Shown in pieces: positions 29,001 to 44,000 of a DNA stretch of 64,000 nt. The position numbers and the translations under genes were made by a program. Source of the stretch: Antedon bifida (Eukaryota; Echinodermata; Crinoidea; Comatulida; Antedonidae); assembly GCA_963402885.1 (NCBI GenBank), contig OY727102.1:5642001-5706000 (forward strand). The letters are read 5' to 3'. Numbering within the stretch: position 1 is the stretch's first letter; every line of letters begins with the position of its first letter. Under the pieces are notes generated by a model, which had not been told where the DNA came from, ran no database searches, and saw only the letters and a program-made list of their open reading frames with translations.

Positions 29001-32000
29001 TTATTGCCCATAGGAAAAGAAAGTAATAAATACAAGTTATAAGCTACTACAATAGCTCATTGTATCATGAAGAATACATAACAAGTTTTCTCATAATGTT
29101 TCATACGAGACTGTTACATGAATTAACTGCCCAAAATCATGTAGCTATTTTTTTTTATGTGTAAAAAGTAAAATTTAAAAATATTTAAAAATATTTTTTG
29201 GAAATAAGATGAAAGTTTAAATCAATATTCAAGTTTTTTAAATGAATTGTGAATAACTATAAACCTTTTATAAATTTCATTTTTTTTATATTTCTTCTTT
29301 GTACTCCCAGAAGGTGCAGTATACAGAGAAAAAAAATTCATTTGATATTATTTTCTTTTTTTTCCCATTTTTTCGCAGGTTGCAAAATCCCAGTTTCAGA
29401 CCAACAAGGATCCATTAGATGCTGCCTTGTTCTACTTGGCTATGAAAAAGAAAACGGTAGTTTGGGGGTTGTACAGGTAATAATGTACTGTCTGATCAGA
29501 TGATTGTTGACATTATAATATGCTCTGGACTTAAATATGGTTATGATTGTACTTTTATGAATTTATATAGCTTTAGTTTTTATATTATATTTCATTATAC
29601 TCTATGTTTATCTGAGTATGATATTTATATTATTTAGTGTAACAGTAATTTTTCCCGGTGACCTTGGCCTTAAAAGTCTGTTTGAAAACTTATCCACACA
29701 TTTTTACCTTTACTTATTATTTTCATTAATTATAAATTTATTCATATTATTTGGTTTATTGGTAGAGAAACAATAAAACAAACTTGTTATTCTTCCACCT
29801 GTACAAAATAATGCCAACTTTCATGTTATGGTTCAAATTTGATATTCATCTTGTAAATTCACAAGGCCTTAGACCAATTATGGAAATTAATAGGACTAAC
29901 CTGTTCAATAAATAGTACTAACCTGTTCAATAAATAGTACTAACCTGTTGAATAAATAGTACTAACCTGTTGAATAAATAGTACTAACCTGTTGAATAAA
30001 TAGTACTTAACCTTTTCAATAAATAGTACTAACCTGTTCAATAAATAGTACTAACCTGTTCAATAAATAGTACTAACCTGTTCAATAAATAGTACTAACC
30101 TGTTGAATAAATAGTACTAACCTGTTGAATAAATAGTACTAACCTGTTCAATAAATAGTACTAACCTGTTGAATAAATAGTACTAACCTGTTCATTAAAT
30201 TGCACTAACCTGTTTAATTAATAGTACTCCTGTTTAATCTCTTTCAGGTCAGTCAAAGATTCACGAATGACTGATTTCTTTGCTCATAATTTTAATGAAG
30301 ATAGATGGCGCAAAGCTGCCTTGAAGAATGCCTACGCTCTTCTAGGAAAGCAGAGATTTAATCATGCAGCTGCATTTTTCCTTCTTGCTGGTTCTTTAAA
30401 GGACGCTATCGAAGTTTGTTGCAATAATTTAGGAGATATTCAATTGGCAATCGTCATTACGCGTTTGTATGAAGATGAAATGCAAGTTTCAGCAAGCTAC
30501 AAGAAGTTGCTATTTGAAAGTGTTTTTGGTTGTGACATTGAAGGAAATCGCATAGCCAATAAAACTGTTTGCCCTGATCCATTCTTGCGTAGCATTTCTT
30601 ATTGGGTTAACAAAGAATATACATTAGCTCTTGAAACATTGTTATGCGATCCAAAAACTACAGAATCTAATGAACCAGCTATAAAAGGTGATCATTATGA
30701 TTCTCCACATGGCAATCCAGATGTTTTTAACTTTTATAACTATCTGCGAACACATCCGCTTTTAATCAGGCGCCACCTTGCAGGACAAGATCGGCCAGCA
30801 GCTGGTGCTTCTGTCTTGATCACAGGATTTGGCAAAGGTGGAGGTCAAATTGCTAACCAGGGTGATCAAGTCATCGAGGATGAGATCACTCCGGAGGAAC
30901 GCAGGTTGTTTTTTGCAACCGCACATGCCCATTCAGAAGCAGGTTGCCCACTGCTTGCCCTTGAAGTACTTACCAAATTACCAAAGGTCAAAGCCAAACA
31001 AGAGGTCATTGCTAAGGAAACAGAATCACTTGTAGATTCAGGAAATGAATCAATCAGTAAGGAAATGATCACTAGCGGTATTTTTAGTGGATTTTCAGAA
31101 AGCGAACTTAAACGTGATGGATCAAAAGATAGTGCAATTGAATTTGACTGGAGCCAACCAGTGTCAAATGCTCCTGATAAAGGAGGAGGATCCAGTATGG
31201 ACTTTGATTGGGGTGCACCTTCAACTACTGACCATGAAGAAGAGCTTGACCTCAAATGGGATGATGATGATGAAGAAGATAATGAGGATGAAGAAGAGGT
31301 GTCAAAATCTACAGAACCAAATTTAAAGAATGAAACCAAAGATGATGATGCACAAAGTGATGGCAGCACTCTTAGTGGTAGTCCATCAATTGATATCTTA
31401 GCGCAGCAACTCAAGTTCAAGTCTTGTCTTAAGATCATGATGGAAGAATTACGAACACTTGCTACAGGTTTTGAAGTTGAAGGTGGCCAGCTAAGATATC
31501 AACTCTACCAATGGCTTGAGAGAGAGGTAGAAATACTAAGATTATTATGCAATTACACTGGAGATGGACTAATGATTGTAGATGAAGACACAAATATTTT
31601 AAGTGATAATGAAGATGAACCAATGGATCGTTCACAAGCCCTACATGAATTCATTAAAGCGGAGTTAGTTGATTTTGAAGCAAGGTTAAAAAGAGCCGAG
31701 AGACGTAAATCCTGGCTTAAGAAAAACCACCATTTGCTTCGGACTTTATTTAGCTATGCTACACATTATGGTTTAAATGGTGGAGGATTGACGTCCGTCT
31801 GTATGGAACTGGTGCTTTTAATGCAAGAGGTACAACAGGAACGAAGAACACAGCAACAGCTGACTCTACGTATCCCTCTCCCAACAACTCTACCCTTATT
31901 GTCTGCAAGTATTGCCAACTGCAAGACTGTAGTTGCAGATCCAATTATGTTCCTCCGTTCTCTCACCCATGATGTACTGCAGACGATTCTCGAGTTCACA

Positions 32001-35000
32001 GCGCCACCGCGACAAAACAAGAACACGAATAAGGTTAAAACACTCCATAGACTTTGTGTGGCATTGGCTGCCTGCTTTTATGAAAGTCTTTGTGACAGTG
32101 AGACTTTCAGTCCCGCTGTCAGTCAAACTAAATCTAATGGAATGGATGTTTATGATGGTCGCAATTTAAACTTTGTCTTCCGTTCTGGACATCTTGTTTG
32201 TGTCAGTAAAAGACGACGTATAAGCGAAGAAACTGCAAAAATTGTTTCTCCACCTTCAAAATGGCCAGGTAATAATATACAAAAGTTTTGTACATTAAAG
32301 GGACACGAACATTTAGTGTTAAAACATTGCCTCGTAATACCGATTTCTGTTGAATAGGGGTGCACTACAGGTGGTGGTCTATTGTAACTTTTAAAGATGT
32401 ATTGTCCCCCAAAAATTAAAAAAGAACTTCCAATATTAAGTTCCTTTTCTGGTAACATATGTATTTAAAATCACTTTTAAAATTATCTTTTAATTTTGTT
32501 TTTACAGGAGTTGCCCAATTACAGACACTCCTTGCTCAAGAGAAAGATGAAGATATTCCAAAAGCTTATATTCAACTGTGTGAGGGCCTCCTTGCCATCT
32601 ATATAAGTCTTTTAGTCCATGCCCTATCAACAAATAACTGTAATGAACTGTATCGCTTGATGGCGCATAATATCGATCAAAATATGTGGGCAGCCGTTTT
32701 TGGAGGTGGAGCCAGGATACCAAAACATCAACAGCCTAAGTCAATGACAAATGCACCAAGCCCTAACACAGGTAGATTCAATGGTTGCCTTCTTGTATGT
32801 GCCTTCTTTTAGGTATTAGGAAATACCTATTTTATGTTTTATGTTATGTATACTGTTTTGCTTCTTTATTGTAGGTAACAATGCAGATAAACGTCGTAAC
32901 AGCTTATATATGCGAGTGCTTGGTAAAGCAAGTAGAGGGCGTGTACCAGTCACCAAATCGGAAGAAAAGTCATCGTATCGTGAGAAATTTGTTCCTCCGG
33001 AAAGCAGTGTTATTGACTTCCTAATGGTCAAGGTAAGTCTCATAATCTACAATGTTCTCTCTGTCAATAAACCTTATTTCTTTTTATTTATTTGCAGAAA
33101 TATCTCTCTTTCCAATCTCCTTTATCTTCTCCCATCCTAACACCCTTTGCCTTAACATCTATTTAAGCAATTTTGTTTAATTTCATTATTTATTGATTTC
33201 CTTTTTGGAACAGTGAACTTAATTAAAATAGTAGCTTTTGACCGAACCACAAAATAAGAAAGACATAATATTTACTACTATCATACTATATGAATAGGGT
33301 ATTATACAATTAACAATAAATATACCATCTGCATGTGTTATCAAATGAAGATGATAATTGTTGAAATGTTTTTGTTTTTGCAACTTATAAAAACAATTAG
33401 ACCCAATCCATTCAAAATGTGTAAAAATGACCTCTATATTTTGTAAATATTTTCAATTTTGAATTTCGTACTCATCAAAATGAATTCAAAGGATATACTT
33501 ATTAGATCATAACAAGTATTGTTGAGTAATGTGTAAAAGGATATGAGTTTTAAAGTGCATTATTACAGCAAAATATTTGTTTAGTGAATGAGTGCAAACA
33601 TAGCTTCGTCAATAAGAACTGTACTCTTTTAATTAGTAATGTTGAGACAACGGACGTCATTACAATTAGGCCAAGGACTGTTATCATTTCTGAAGAATAA
33701 AAGAATGTAAATTAGTATGGTTGTAATACAATGGAGAATAACATTCAATGACATACTAATTATCTATAATTACTGAATACATTTTTTCATTCAACATAAT
33801 TCAAACTTCAATTTATGCTGTTGATTTCACAGATTTTCTGTTGATTTTTTGACAGACATGAAGGAGAAATATAGAAACATGGTTCTTACAACCATTGGCA
33901 ATATGACTGAGCCTTATGGTACTTTCCTTTTGGACAAATTGCATATGAATGAATTAAATTCAAGTTTAACATGTAGAACATAATAAATATTGGTTAGGCT
34001 AAACAAATATTTTCTTATTCTTCCTTAGCCATATGTAAAATCCATCGAGGAGGGTATAGGTTACGATTCAGCTGAGAGCGAGGCCTCTGATGATGAAGAT
34101 TACTATGACGATTCAGCTACCAAAGCATCATCAACCTTTGACCTGGGTCAAAAAGAACATAGTGATTTTAATTCATACAGTTGGTGTTTGATGCGCTTTG
34201 TTATAGTTCAGCTGGCACTCGACAAAATGGAGAAGTTTCTACCCGTTGGTGGAATTGAACTTGCTGGTATGTTTACAATATTATTATTTTATTTTGGCAC
34301 AGTGCCAAGAGCTATCACATTTGTCGCTGGTAACAATCCTTTTATGAGATACACACACAAGATCCTCTAAAGTTTTTGAGACTGGAGTATTTTTTTTTTT
34401 TCGGGGGAAAAATCCTGGCAAGAACTCTGGATCGATAGTATCTTAGCCACCAACTCCACTAAATTAGATTGTACATTCCGACCATTTGATAAGCTTTACC
34501 TAATTCACATTTTACCTAAAATATCAAAGACTAATACAGTACTATTATTAAGAGACACCTTCAGGACCCAACAAAGTTTCACCTTAAATATGGTATTCCC
34601 TGAACAGTGGTTAGGCATAGTGTTAACACTTATTTTTCCCCTCATTCATTTAATGCGAAAGTGTACATAATTAATAGGGATGTATCAGTGAATAAAGATG
34701 TCCCAGGGGAGAGGTTCTATTGAAATTCATATTACAAGTTATTTCCTATTTGTATGCATATTTTATCTTTGAAACCCAAAATATATATTATCTAAATTGT
34801 CTTTCATTATTTGAACATTGGATAGAGTTACTTTTAAAATATACAACTCTGGTATTACTGGGCAAACATTAAGCTCTATCTACACTATCAAACTAGACAA
34901 AAAAAGAGAGATGTGCCAAAATACTGTATGGTAGTGATATGCCCAATTATGGTAGTGATATGACATCATCATGTCTATATATGGGCACATCACATTTTTT

Positions 35001-38000
35001 TGTCACATAAAGTTTGATAGTGTAGACAGAGCTTAAGAAATAATTTAATGAAAATTAGTTTACATTTTGTAAAAATGGATTTGCATTGCTTTTTTAGAGT
35101 TACCAGTATCATCTCCACTGCTTCACTCTATCCTAAAGCTACTTGAGCAGTGGATTCAGGCGTTGGAATACAAGCTGGACCTGTTCTCTGCTCCTCCGGA
35201 TGACTACATACCAGACTGTATGGGAATTGGCATTGGCAGTTCATCTGGACCTGCGATTCTGAAATACAAAGCTATGTTAGAACCAGACAATACACCATTT
35301 TTGTAAGCTGAATATTTTTAGTTATCCGCTTGGTATACCAAGCGGATAACTCCTTGTTATTGTATGAGATCAATATTTTTTTTCTGTATTATTAGTTATC
35401 CGCTTGGTATACCAAGCGGATAACTCCTTGTTATTGTATGAGATCAATATTTTTTTTCTGTATTATTCTTCTTTCCTTCCTTCCTTTTTGTGAGTCGTGT
35501 TCCTCTAAAATGTGTAAACATAACATTTCATATCTTTGACAACATATGGGCATTTACGTGAAGTTGTGCACCTCCTATTTTTGAATGACGTCATAGTTGC
35601 GCAACGTGACTTACGCGCAATTTTATGAATTTCAATGATTGATCATAGATTAAAAACCAAAAGTCATTTAGTATTGACACTTTGACAAAATTTAAGTCAT
35701 ATCAGGGGCAAACTTTCTACGGATTAAAAATGGCATGTTTCACAAGAAGTTACGCGCGCACGCGCATTTAAAATTTCAAAATGCGCAAAATTAATTTCTG
35801 ATCAACTTTTTACGCGTTTCTTGTCATTTTGAGCATGTCAAAAATTCCCACGGGCGCGCAATTTTTTACCCGCGCGGTGCGCACGTAGCGTTAAAAACAT
35901 ATTTTTTTCTCTTGAATTATATTTTTCAAGCCTTTCCTAGTAATTTTGAAAACAATTTAGACCTTTTCCAGTTTAAATAATGCCATACGAACACGTTGAA
36001 TTAGACAATTCGTGCGCGTTTTTTATGAAAAAGCTTAAAAAATCGTCAAAATTATGTCTTTTTTTAAACAGTCATAGTTTCTAAAGTAAACCGTTAACCG
36101 TTTATTTTTATTACAAAATCTAGAAGTTGATGAGTTGTAGATATCGGATCATGCATCAATAAGGCTAAAAAAACCTTGTGACGTCATCGTATGGCCACAC
36201 GAATGTAAAATATAGGATTTTTGTCTCTTTCGTTATTGCTCATCACATTCAATGGAGCGCATCACGCTTATCTGTATTCCTTTTTCACCTACATTTATAT
36301 ATTGTGTAGGTCAATCAACTTTCTTTTGCATGAGATAAAAATATTTTAATTTTTATGACGTCATCATGCCTAAAAATTTTAATTACGTGGGTCATTAATT
36401 TCATCTTTACAGTAAATTTTAATCTGTAATAGCTCGTAAGAATAAAATGTGATAATCACGATTAAAACGTTTTCTGGAAGCTATTGGATTGTAGATACGA
36501 ATTCATGTAAACATTTTGCCAATCGGATGTTGTGACGTCATCATATGGCCAGTTGAATAAAAAAAGTCGTATTTTCATATTTTGCGTAATAGTTCATCAC
36601 ATTTAAAAGGGTGCGCATCTATATTTTACGTATTCAAATTTCTTCTACACGTTAATATGTTGTTCCTGAGATAATTTCCTTCTGAAATTGCTATCTAAGT
36701 GTTTCATTTTGATACCGTCGCCATGTTAAAAATTGGAATAAATGGCGGGTCCCGTAATTTCACCTATTCTACACTGTATGTAATATGTATACAGCTTATA
36801 CTGTTTGCATGTATATACTATATGACACAAAATTGACAGAATTCAGCACTAACAGCATATCATATTCTTCAGTTCTTGTCATAATGCCATAATCTTTATC
36901 TGTGTGCAATATTCCAACGTATGACGTGCATGTGGCGTTTGTCGTGGTGCGGATAACTAACTCGTCAAAGTGACGAGTTTCATGTCTAGTTCTTCTTTCC
37001 TTCCTTCCTTTTTGTGAGTCGTGTTCCTCTAAAATGTGTAAACATAACATTTCATAACTTTGACAACATATGGGCATTTACGTGAAGTTGTGCACCTCCT
37101 ATTTTTGAATGGCGTCATAGTTGCGCAACGTGACTTACGCGCAATTTTATGAATTTCAATGATTGATCATAGATTAAAAACCAAAAGTCATTTAGTATTG
37201 ACACTTTGACAAAATTTAAGTCATATCAGGGGCAAACTTTCTACGGATTAAAAATGGCATTTTTCACAAGAAGTTACGCGCGCACGCGCATTTAAAATTT
37301 CAAAATGCGCAAAATTAATTTCTAATCAACTTTTTACGCGTTTCTTGTCATTTTGAGCATGTCAAAAATTCCCACGGGCGCGCAATTTTTTACGCGCGCG
37401 GTGCGCACGTAGCGTTAAAAACATATTTTTTTCTCTTGAATTATATTTTTCAAGCCTTTCCTAGTAATTTTGAAAACAATTTAGACCTTTTCCAGTTTAA
37501 ATAACGCCATACGAACACGTTGAATTAGACAATTCGTGCGCGTTTTTTATGAAAAAGCTTAAAAAATCGTCAAAATTATGTCTTTTTTTAAACAGTCATA
37601 GTTTCTAAAGTAAACCGTTAACCGTTTATTTTTATTACAAAATCTAGAAGTTGATGAGTTGTAGATATCGGATCATGCATCAATAAGGCTAAAAAAACAT
37701 TGTGACGTCATCGTATGGCCACACGAATGTAAAATATAGGATTTTTGTCTCTTTCGTTATTGCTCATCACATTCAATGGAGCGCATCACGCTTATCTGTA
37801 TTCCTTTTTCTCCTACATTTATATATTGTGTAGGTCAATCAACTTTCTTTAGCATGAGATAAAAATATTTTAATTTTTATGACGTCATCATGCCTAAAAA
37901 TTTTAATTACGTGGGTCATTAATTTCATCTTTACAGTAAATTTTAATCTGTAATAGCTCGTAAGAATAAAATGTGATAATCACGATCAAAACGTTTTCTG

Positions 38001-41000
38001 GAAGCTATTGGATTGTAGATACGAATTCATGTAAACATTTTGCCAATCGGATGTTGTGACGTCATCATATGGCCAGTTGAATAAAAAAAATCGTATTTTC
38101 ATATTTTGCGTAATAGTTCATCACATTTAAAAGGGTGCGCATCTATATTTTACGTATTCAAATTTCTTCTACACGTTAATATGTTGTTCCTGAGATAATT
38201 TCCTTCTGAAATTGCTATCTAAGTGTTTCATTTTGATACCGTCGCCATGTTAAAAATTGGAATAAATGGCGGGTCCCGTAATTTCACCTATTCTACACTG
38301 TATGTAATATGTATACAGCTTATACTGTTTGCATGTATATACTATATGCCACAAAATTGACAGAATTCAGCACTAACAGCATATCATATTCTTCAGTTCT
38401 TGTCATAATGCCATAATCTTTATCTGTGTGCAATATTCCAACGTATGACGTGCATGTGGCGTTTGTCGTGGTGCGGATAACTAACTCGTCAAAGTGACGA
38501 GTTTCATGTCTAGTTATTATATTTTTTTGTTTCATACGCATCCGGCAGCAAATAACTCGCCAATTACAGGATGGATAACTATTTTAGAATTTATTGTGCT
38601 TATAAACTAAGTCTAATTTGAGTAGGGAGTAGAGTTGAAAGAGTCGAGAGTTACAACCCTGGAATGAACCTTGGGATTGGAAGGCAAACATGTTAACCAC
38701 CGAGCTAATTTTGTTTATTTAGAGTTTCACATGGCAAACAAACAATAAGTACAAAAACATAAAAGTACCAATGAACTTACTTAGTCTGGGACATACCCAA
38801 ACTTATATGACTAGGTTCCTCCGTAACTTCGTATCAGCCAGTTCATCTCTCTGCATACCAGAATCCGTCTCTAGTACATCAATGTATGTGAATGCTGGTC
38901 TTCCTTATTTTGCAAGCCCATGTTTTGGCTGCCACAGCAGAACATCTACAATGATATCTTCTTTATTTATTATTTTGTACCAATGAAAAGAGAGGTTAAT
39001 ATATAACTTTTTTCTTACTTTTTAGCATTCCACTACGATTCTGCTTCTTTCTTTTTTTTCCTTTTTTTTTTAAAGCATGAGATCTATCTATTTCTGCAAA
39101 ATTTAAAAATTTAATATGAGTGGGTAAATTTTGTACATAAAGTTTATATTTCTATTGACATTTAGGTGTGAAAAGCGGGAAGCATTGCCAGCCAAACGTC
39201 TTTGGAACTTTCTTGTTCGTCAAGAGCAAACACAAGAGACCTTTATCAAGTATATATTTAAGAAGAAACAACCCTCAGAACAGGTAGGTGAATCAAGGCT
39301 TTTAAAGAAGCAGTTTTGTATTTGTAAATAGACTTGTCAATTTAGACTGCCATATTATTCATAGATAAAAAGATAAAGGCAGTGCAATGTCATTAAAGAA
39401 AAACAAGACAAACACTTCCTTTTCTGCTCTGTATGTGTTTTTTTCTGTGGTTATTTGTATATTTTGTCAGTAATAGCTGTCCATATACTGTAGAGAATAT
39501 AATTTTGACTCTACTGTTCATAATGTAATGTATATGATGTGTTATTTGACTATACCTGATTTGCTACTTAAATTTATGAAATTCTAATTGCTTTATTATG
39601 GCATTTTTCCACAAGATCATATTTTGTTGATTTATTATTCAGTAGCGAAACATATGTGTGTAGATATTATTTACAATATTTAATTTTTTTTTAAATAAAA
39701 ATGTTAAAACATAAAATGTGTGTTAATTTTGAAGTGTGCACCTATCCAATTGTCCTCTTTCTTCTTTCTACTCTTTACAATACTATGAAATATTTTCCTT
39801 TTACAAAGGTGGATTCAACTCTGGGGACATACCATCAAGAATCTGGAAATCGTGAACAACGTGTGAAAGTACGCGTCATTCACAAAGAACCAGAGAAAAT
39901 ATCGGCTTTCTGTTTCAACCAGGTACAGTACACATCTTGTTTTAACTGTGGTATTGTTTTGTTATTCATTCATTTTCTTTTATGTTTAATAGTACATCCA
40001 TATAACAAAATATACAAAACAAAGGAAAAAAATTCGAAACTTAACCAGACAATGTGACTACTATAGCTTTTTTCATCATAGAAAGTAGTTTAGTTTAACA
40101 TAATGTCAATAACCTTAAAAGATGTATTATTTGTTTAACATGCTAAAAATAGGGTGGGTAGAAGGTGCTTGGATTACGGCAATGAAAGTCCTATTTCGTA
40201 CTGTAATAATACAGCATTATGTAGTGCTACATCGTTACTATATTATAGTGTGTATATACATTAGTGTTTAGTACAATAGTAGTGTAGTATATAGTTTTAG
40301 TGCATATATAGCTACTATACTACTACAACAGTATATACGAGTGCTAATACAATGTGTAGAGATATTTAATTGCATGCTAAGGTAGAGTATAGTGCGCAAT
40401 AATATAAAGCTCTGTCTACACTATCAAACAAGTTTGACGAAAAAAAGTGTGATGTGCCCAAATATGGTAGTGATATGCCCAAATATGGTAGTGATATGAC
40501 ATCATCATGTCCATATATGGGCACATCACATTTTTTTTTTTACTATTGTGTGCTACCACAGTATACAGTGCTTTAGTAGAACATAGCTTGCTACATTAAT
40601 ATAGTTGTACATAATGTTAGAGATGTTACCATTGCATTGATGCTTAGAATGTCATGATCAAAATAATCAAAGATTGTTTGCTGATTTCTTTTCCTTGAAT
40701 TAGGCGGATTGGAAGAATATTACGCAGAATGGAATGTACAAAGTATGCTATACTGCTCTTTAGGGGTTATAGAATATTAACAAATTGGACAGAGAAACAC
40801 ATAGTATCAATGTACTTAATGTTATGGTTGATGAAACTTTTGAAGGCAAATATTTTTTTATAAATTTCTCTTTAATACTGTATCAATGATATTTGGAACT
40901 TTGTACAGAATTAATATTTCAATTTGAGTCATTACATTATTTATTAAAGTCGTACTATGCACTTCTCTGTTTAATATATTTTCTTCTGCATATGATATTA

Positions 41001-44000
41001 CTTACTATTGGTAAATTAATGAAGGTTTTTGGATCACTAACATTTATACCACTTTGGTATTGGTTTTGAACTTTCATGGAAATAACAATATTATTATAAG
41101 AACTAAAACACAATGATTGTTATTCTCTGTTTATAACAATTGTTTTTAAATATGCATTTTAAATATGTGGGACAATTAATAATTTAAACTCTGTAAATGC
41201 ATCTTTCCTTGATTAATGCCATCAATCCAACCTGTGCAATTGCGTTATATTTTTGCAATGAATGAATTAGCCATTTTATGTATGTTTTATTTTGCATCGC
41301 AGGGTTTTGATATCACAGCAGCATGGTCTAGAGATCCATTTGAGGTAGACATAGAAATCTCCACATCTGTCATTTTATTCCATAAGTATTTGTTTTAATT
41401 TGGTTTGAAATATTTCTGCCTAAATTATAGTAGCAAAATTCTACTAATTAAAAAAGAAAGTGTAGTGTAGTACTATTTTAGAAGGTATAGTGACCCTTTA
41501 GATCAGTGCAAAATGCATGTCCATCTGTTTGATATATATACACCAAAGTAGTGCTGCTTCATCATAAAAACGCTTAGACTATTACTTTTTATTATATATT
41601 AATTTTATTGGCACACAAGCATGAGGTTTTGAAGACTGCACACTGCATTAGTTTTCACAAGACACAGCGGCCTATAATATAATATAAGATATAAGATATA
41701 CGATAATACGATTAAAAGAAAGATTCTTAATCAGTAAATCATTGTTCGCACTGGGATAATTTCACCTAGTGTAGTTAATTTTACCATGGTTTTATCAAAT
41801 TTACCTGTGACATAAAAGGCCTAGCTTAGTTAGGGTTAGTTTTGAAGGCCTAGCTTGTAAAGAACGGTAACATACGAACAGCAGACGCTAGATATAGGCC
41901 TAGCCTGACATTGTCTCGTTGCTGAATTAATTTGTTAATACAAATTGAGGAAGACCTGGTATTTTCGCTGAAAATTTCTTATATTTGTTTACTCTTTCAT
42001 GCGATCGGTCGAAGTGGGTGCATCACATCACAATATGAAAATATCAATCCGCGCACGATGTATGGTGGGATTTATTACACTTAGTCTAGTGTCTTTAAAT
42101 TAACCAAGGTTGAGCACACCTTATGGTTTAGATTCAAACTAACACTATCACCAGAAGTTTTTTTTTACAAAAACATAAGAAAGCCTAAAGATGCAATTAT
42201 TTTTGACGTATTGACTGATGAAATGTATGTAAATATTTATGGAGTATTAATGGCAGTTTTGTAGTATAAAGCTCTGTCTACACTATCAAACTAGTTTGAC
42301 AAAAGAAAGTGTGATGTGCCCAAATAAGGTAGTGATCGATAGTGACATCATCATGTCCATATATGGGCACATCACATTTTTTTGTCACAAGTTTGATAGT
42401 GTAGACAGAGCTTTAGCTTTTTAAATGCACTATTGGGTAAATGCTAAATGAAATGTTTGAACCAAACTTGAGAAAAAGTCAATTAATAACTAACTAATGA
42501 ATAGTTCATATCATTCATCACAATTATTAACATATGTACCACACCACTTATATAATTATCATTTTTATACACATCTTGTCATAATCTTTTCATCACATTG
42601 TACTGTCAACATCTTCATGATCTTATCATTATCACTACATTTTAAATCTTTAAATTTATTTATTAATCTGTCCTTTTTCACAATATCCATCATTTTCAAT
42701 TATTATCATCATCAGCTTATCATATCATCATCATCATCATCATATATCATTATATCTACATTAAAAATATTTTTTTTTATTTGTTTATTATTATTTTATT
42801 GTTAATTTTTTACAATACATCCACCATCATATTCAATGTCTTGTCCATCATTTATCATCATTTACTGCTCTCATATTTACATCATTATCATGTTTTTTTT
42901 ATTAATATTAATTAACATTATCAGGATTATTCACTCATAATCATAATCATCTCTCTTATTAGAACAATTTCAATTGTTTGGTTCAGGCATTTTAAGCTTT
43001 CTGCTTATGCCAGCATGTTGGTATTGGTATGTTTTGTTCTTTCTAAACTATATACTTCTATTCTTTTACAGATATTTTATAGAATATATCTCATGATATG
43101 ATATATAGTTCATACCTTACTATTATTATTTATTTATACTGAGTAACCTCTTCAGTCAAAGACTGATATCCCAGAGGGCCCAGTTATAGTATAATCAATA
43201 CGAATATACCAGGGTAACTCTCTACTCGTCCCGAAAAATGTACTAGGTTCTGTAAAGTGCACATGAGCTAGATGTGTACACTGGACTTACAGTTTATAGT
43301 CCTTATCTGAGAAGACTAGTTCTACCACCAGAACCAGAGCCTCGAATCCTTGCCGATGTTATGGCTACATAATTACTGTCTTTAACTGCTGGGCCACTCA
43401 ATGGCTACCTTCTGTTTTCAGGTTTTGTTATTCTTTTCAAATGATGGTACTAAAGAATCTACTATCATTGGGAGATGTGATCCTACTATTGGAACGATAT
43501 TCAATCAAGTTCTCATTTGTTGAGATAAAGCTTTTCATCTATCTATATATATATAAATACTTTATTCATCTTTGTCCTTATTTGTATTCATTGTGGTGTG
43601 TATTACTTCCTAATAACTTGGTTAGTTGAATCTGTGTATTGGTCCTTCAATTCCCCAGTGTTATGTGGGGACAGTAAAAGATCGCCACTGAACAGAACAT
43701 TTAACCATTTAATCACACGCTACTACTTGCACAGATCTTGGAAAACACAGCGCTTTGAAACCTTTGTCTCTTGCGCTTTATAAATGTTATTTATTATTAT
43801 TATTATTATTAACCAACTGTGTGTGTGTGTTTGTTTTTCTAGGCCAGTGCATCAGGGACAGTGGTTTCAACACATAAGGAGATTCTTGAGTTGGACATAT
43901 CAATGTTATTAAATCAGAAGTCTGGTGTATGGGCTGATGATGAAGTTGATGACATGGCTACGCCAAACTTAACCAGAAGGTTTGTTTCTTTATATAATAT

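Noticed and set aside
30866..31438. 190-codon open frame on the minus strand
   Set aside because: It is antisense to DMXL exon 20; its serine runs are the complement of the acidic GAT/GAA codons.
43441..43629. 62-codon open frame as a DMXL exon
   Set aside because: No DMXL similarity, and the phase does not fit between exons 26 and 27.
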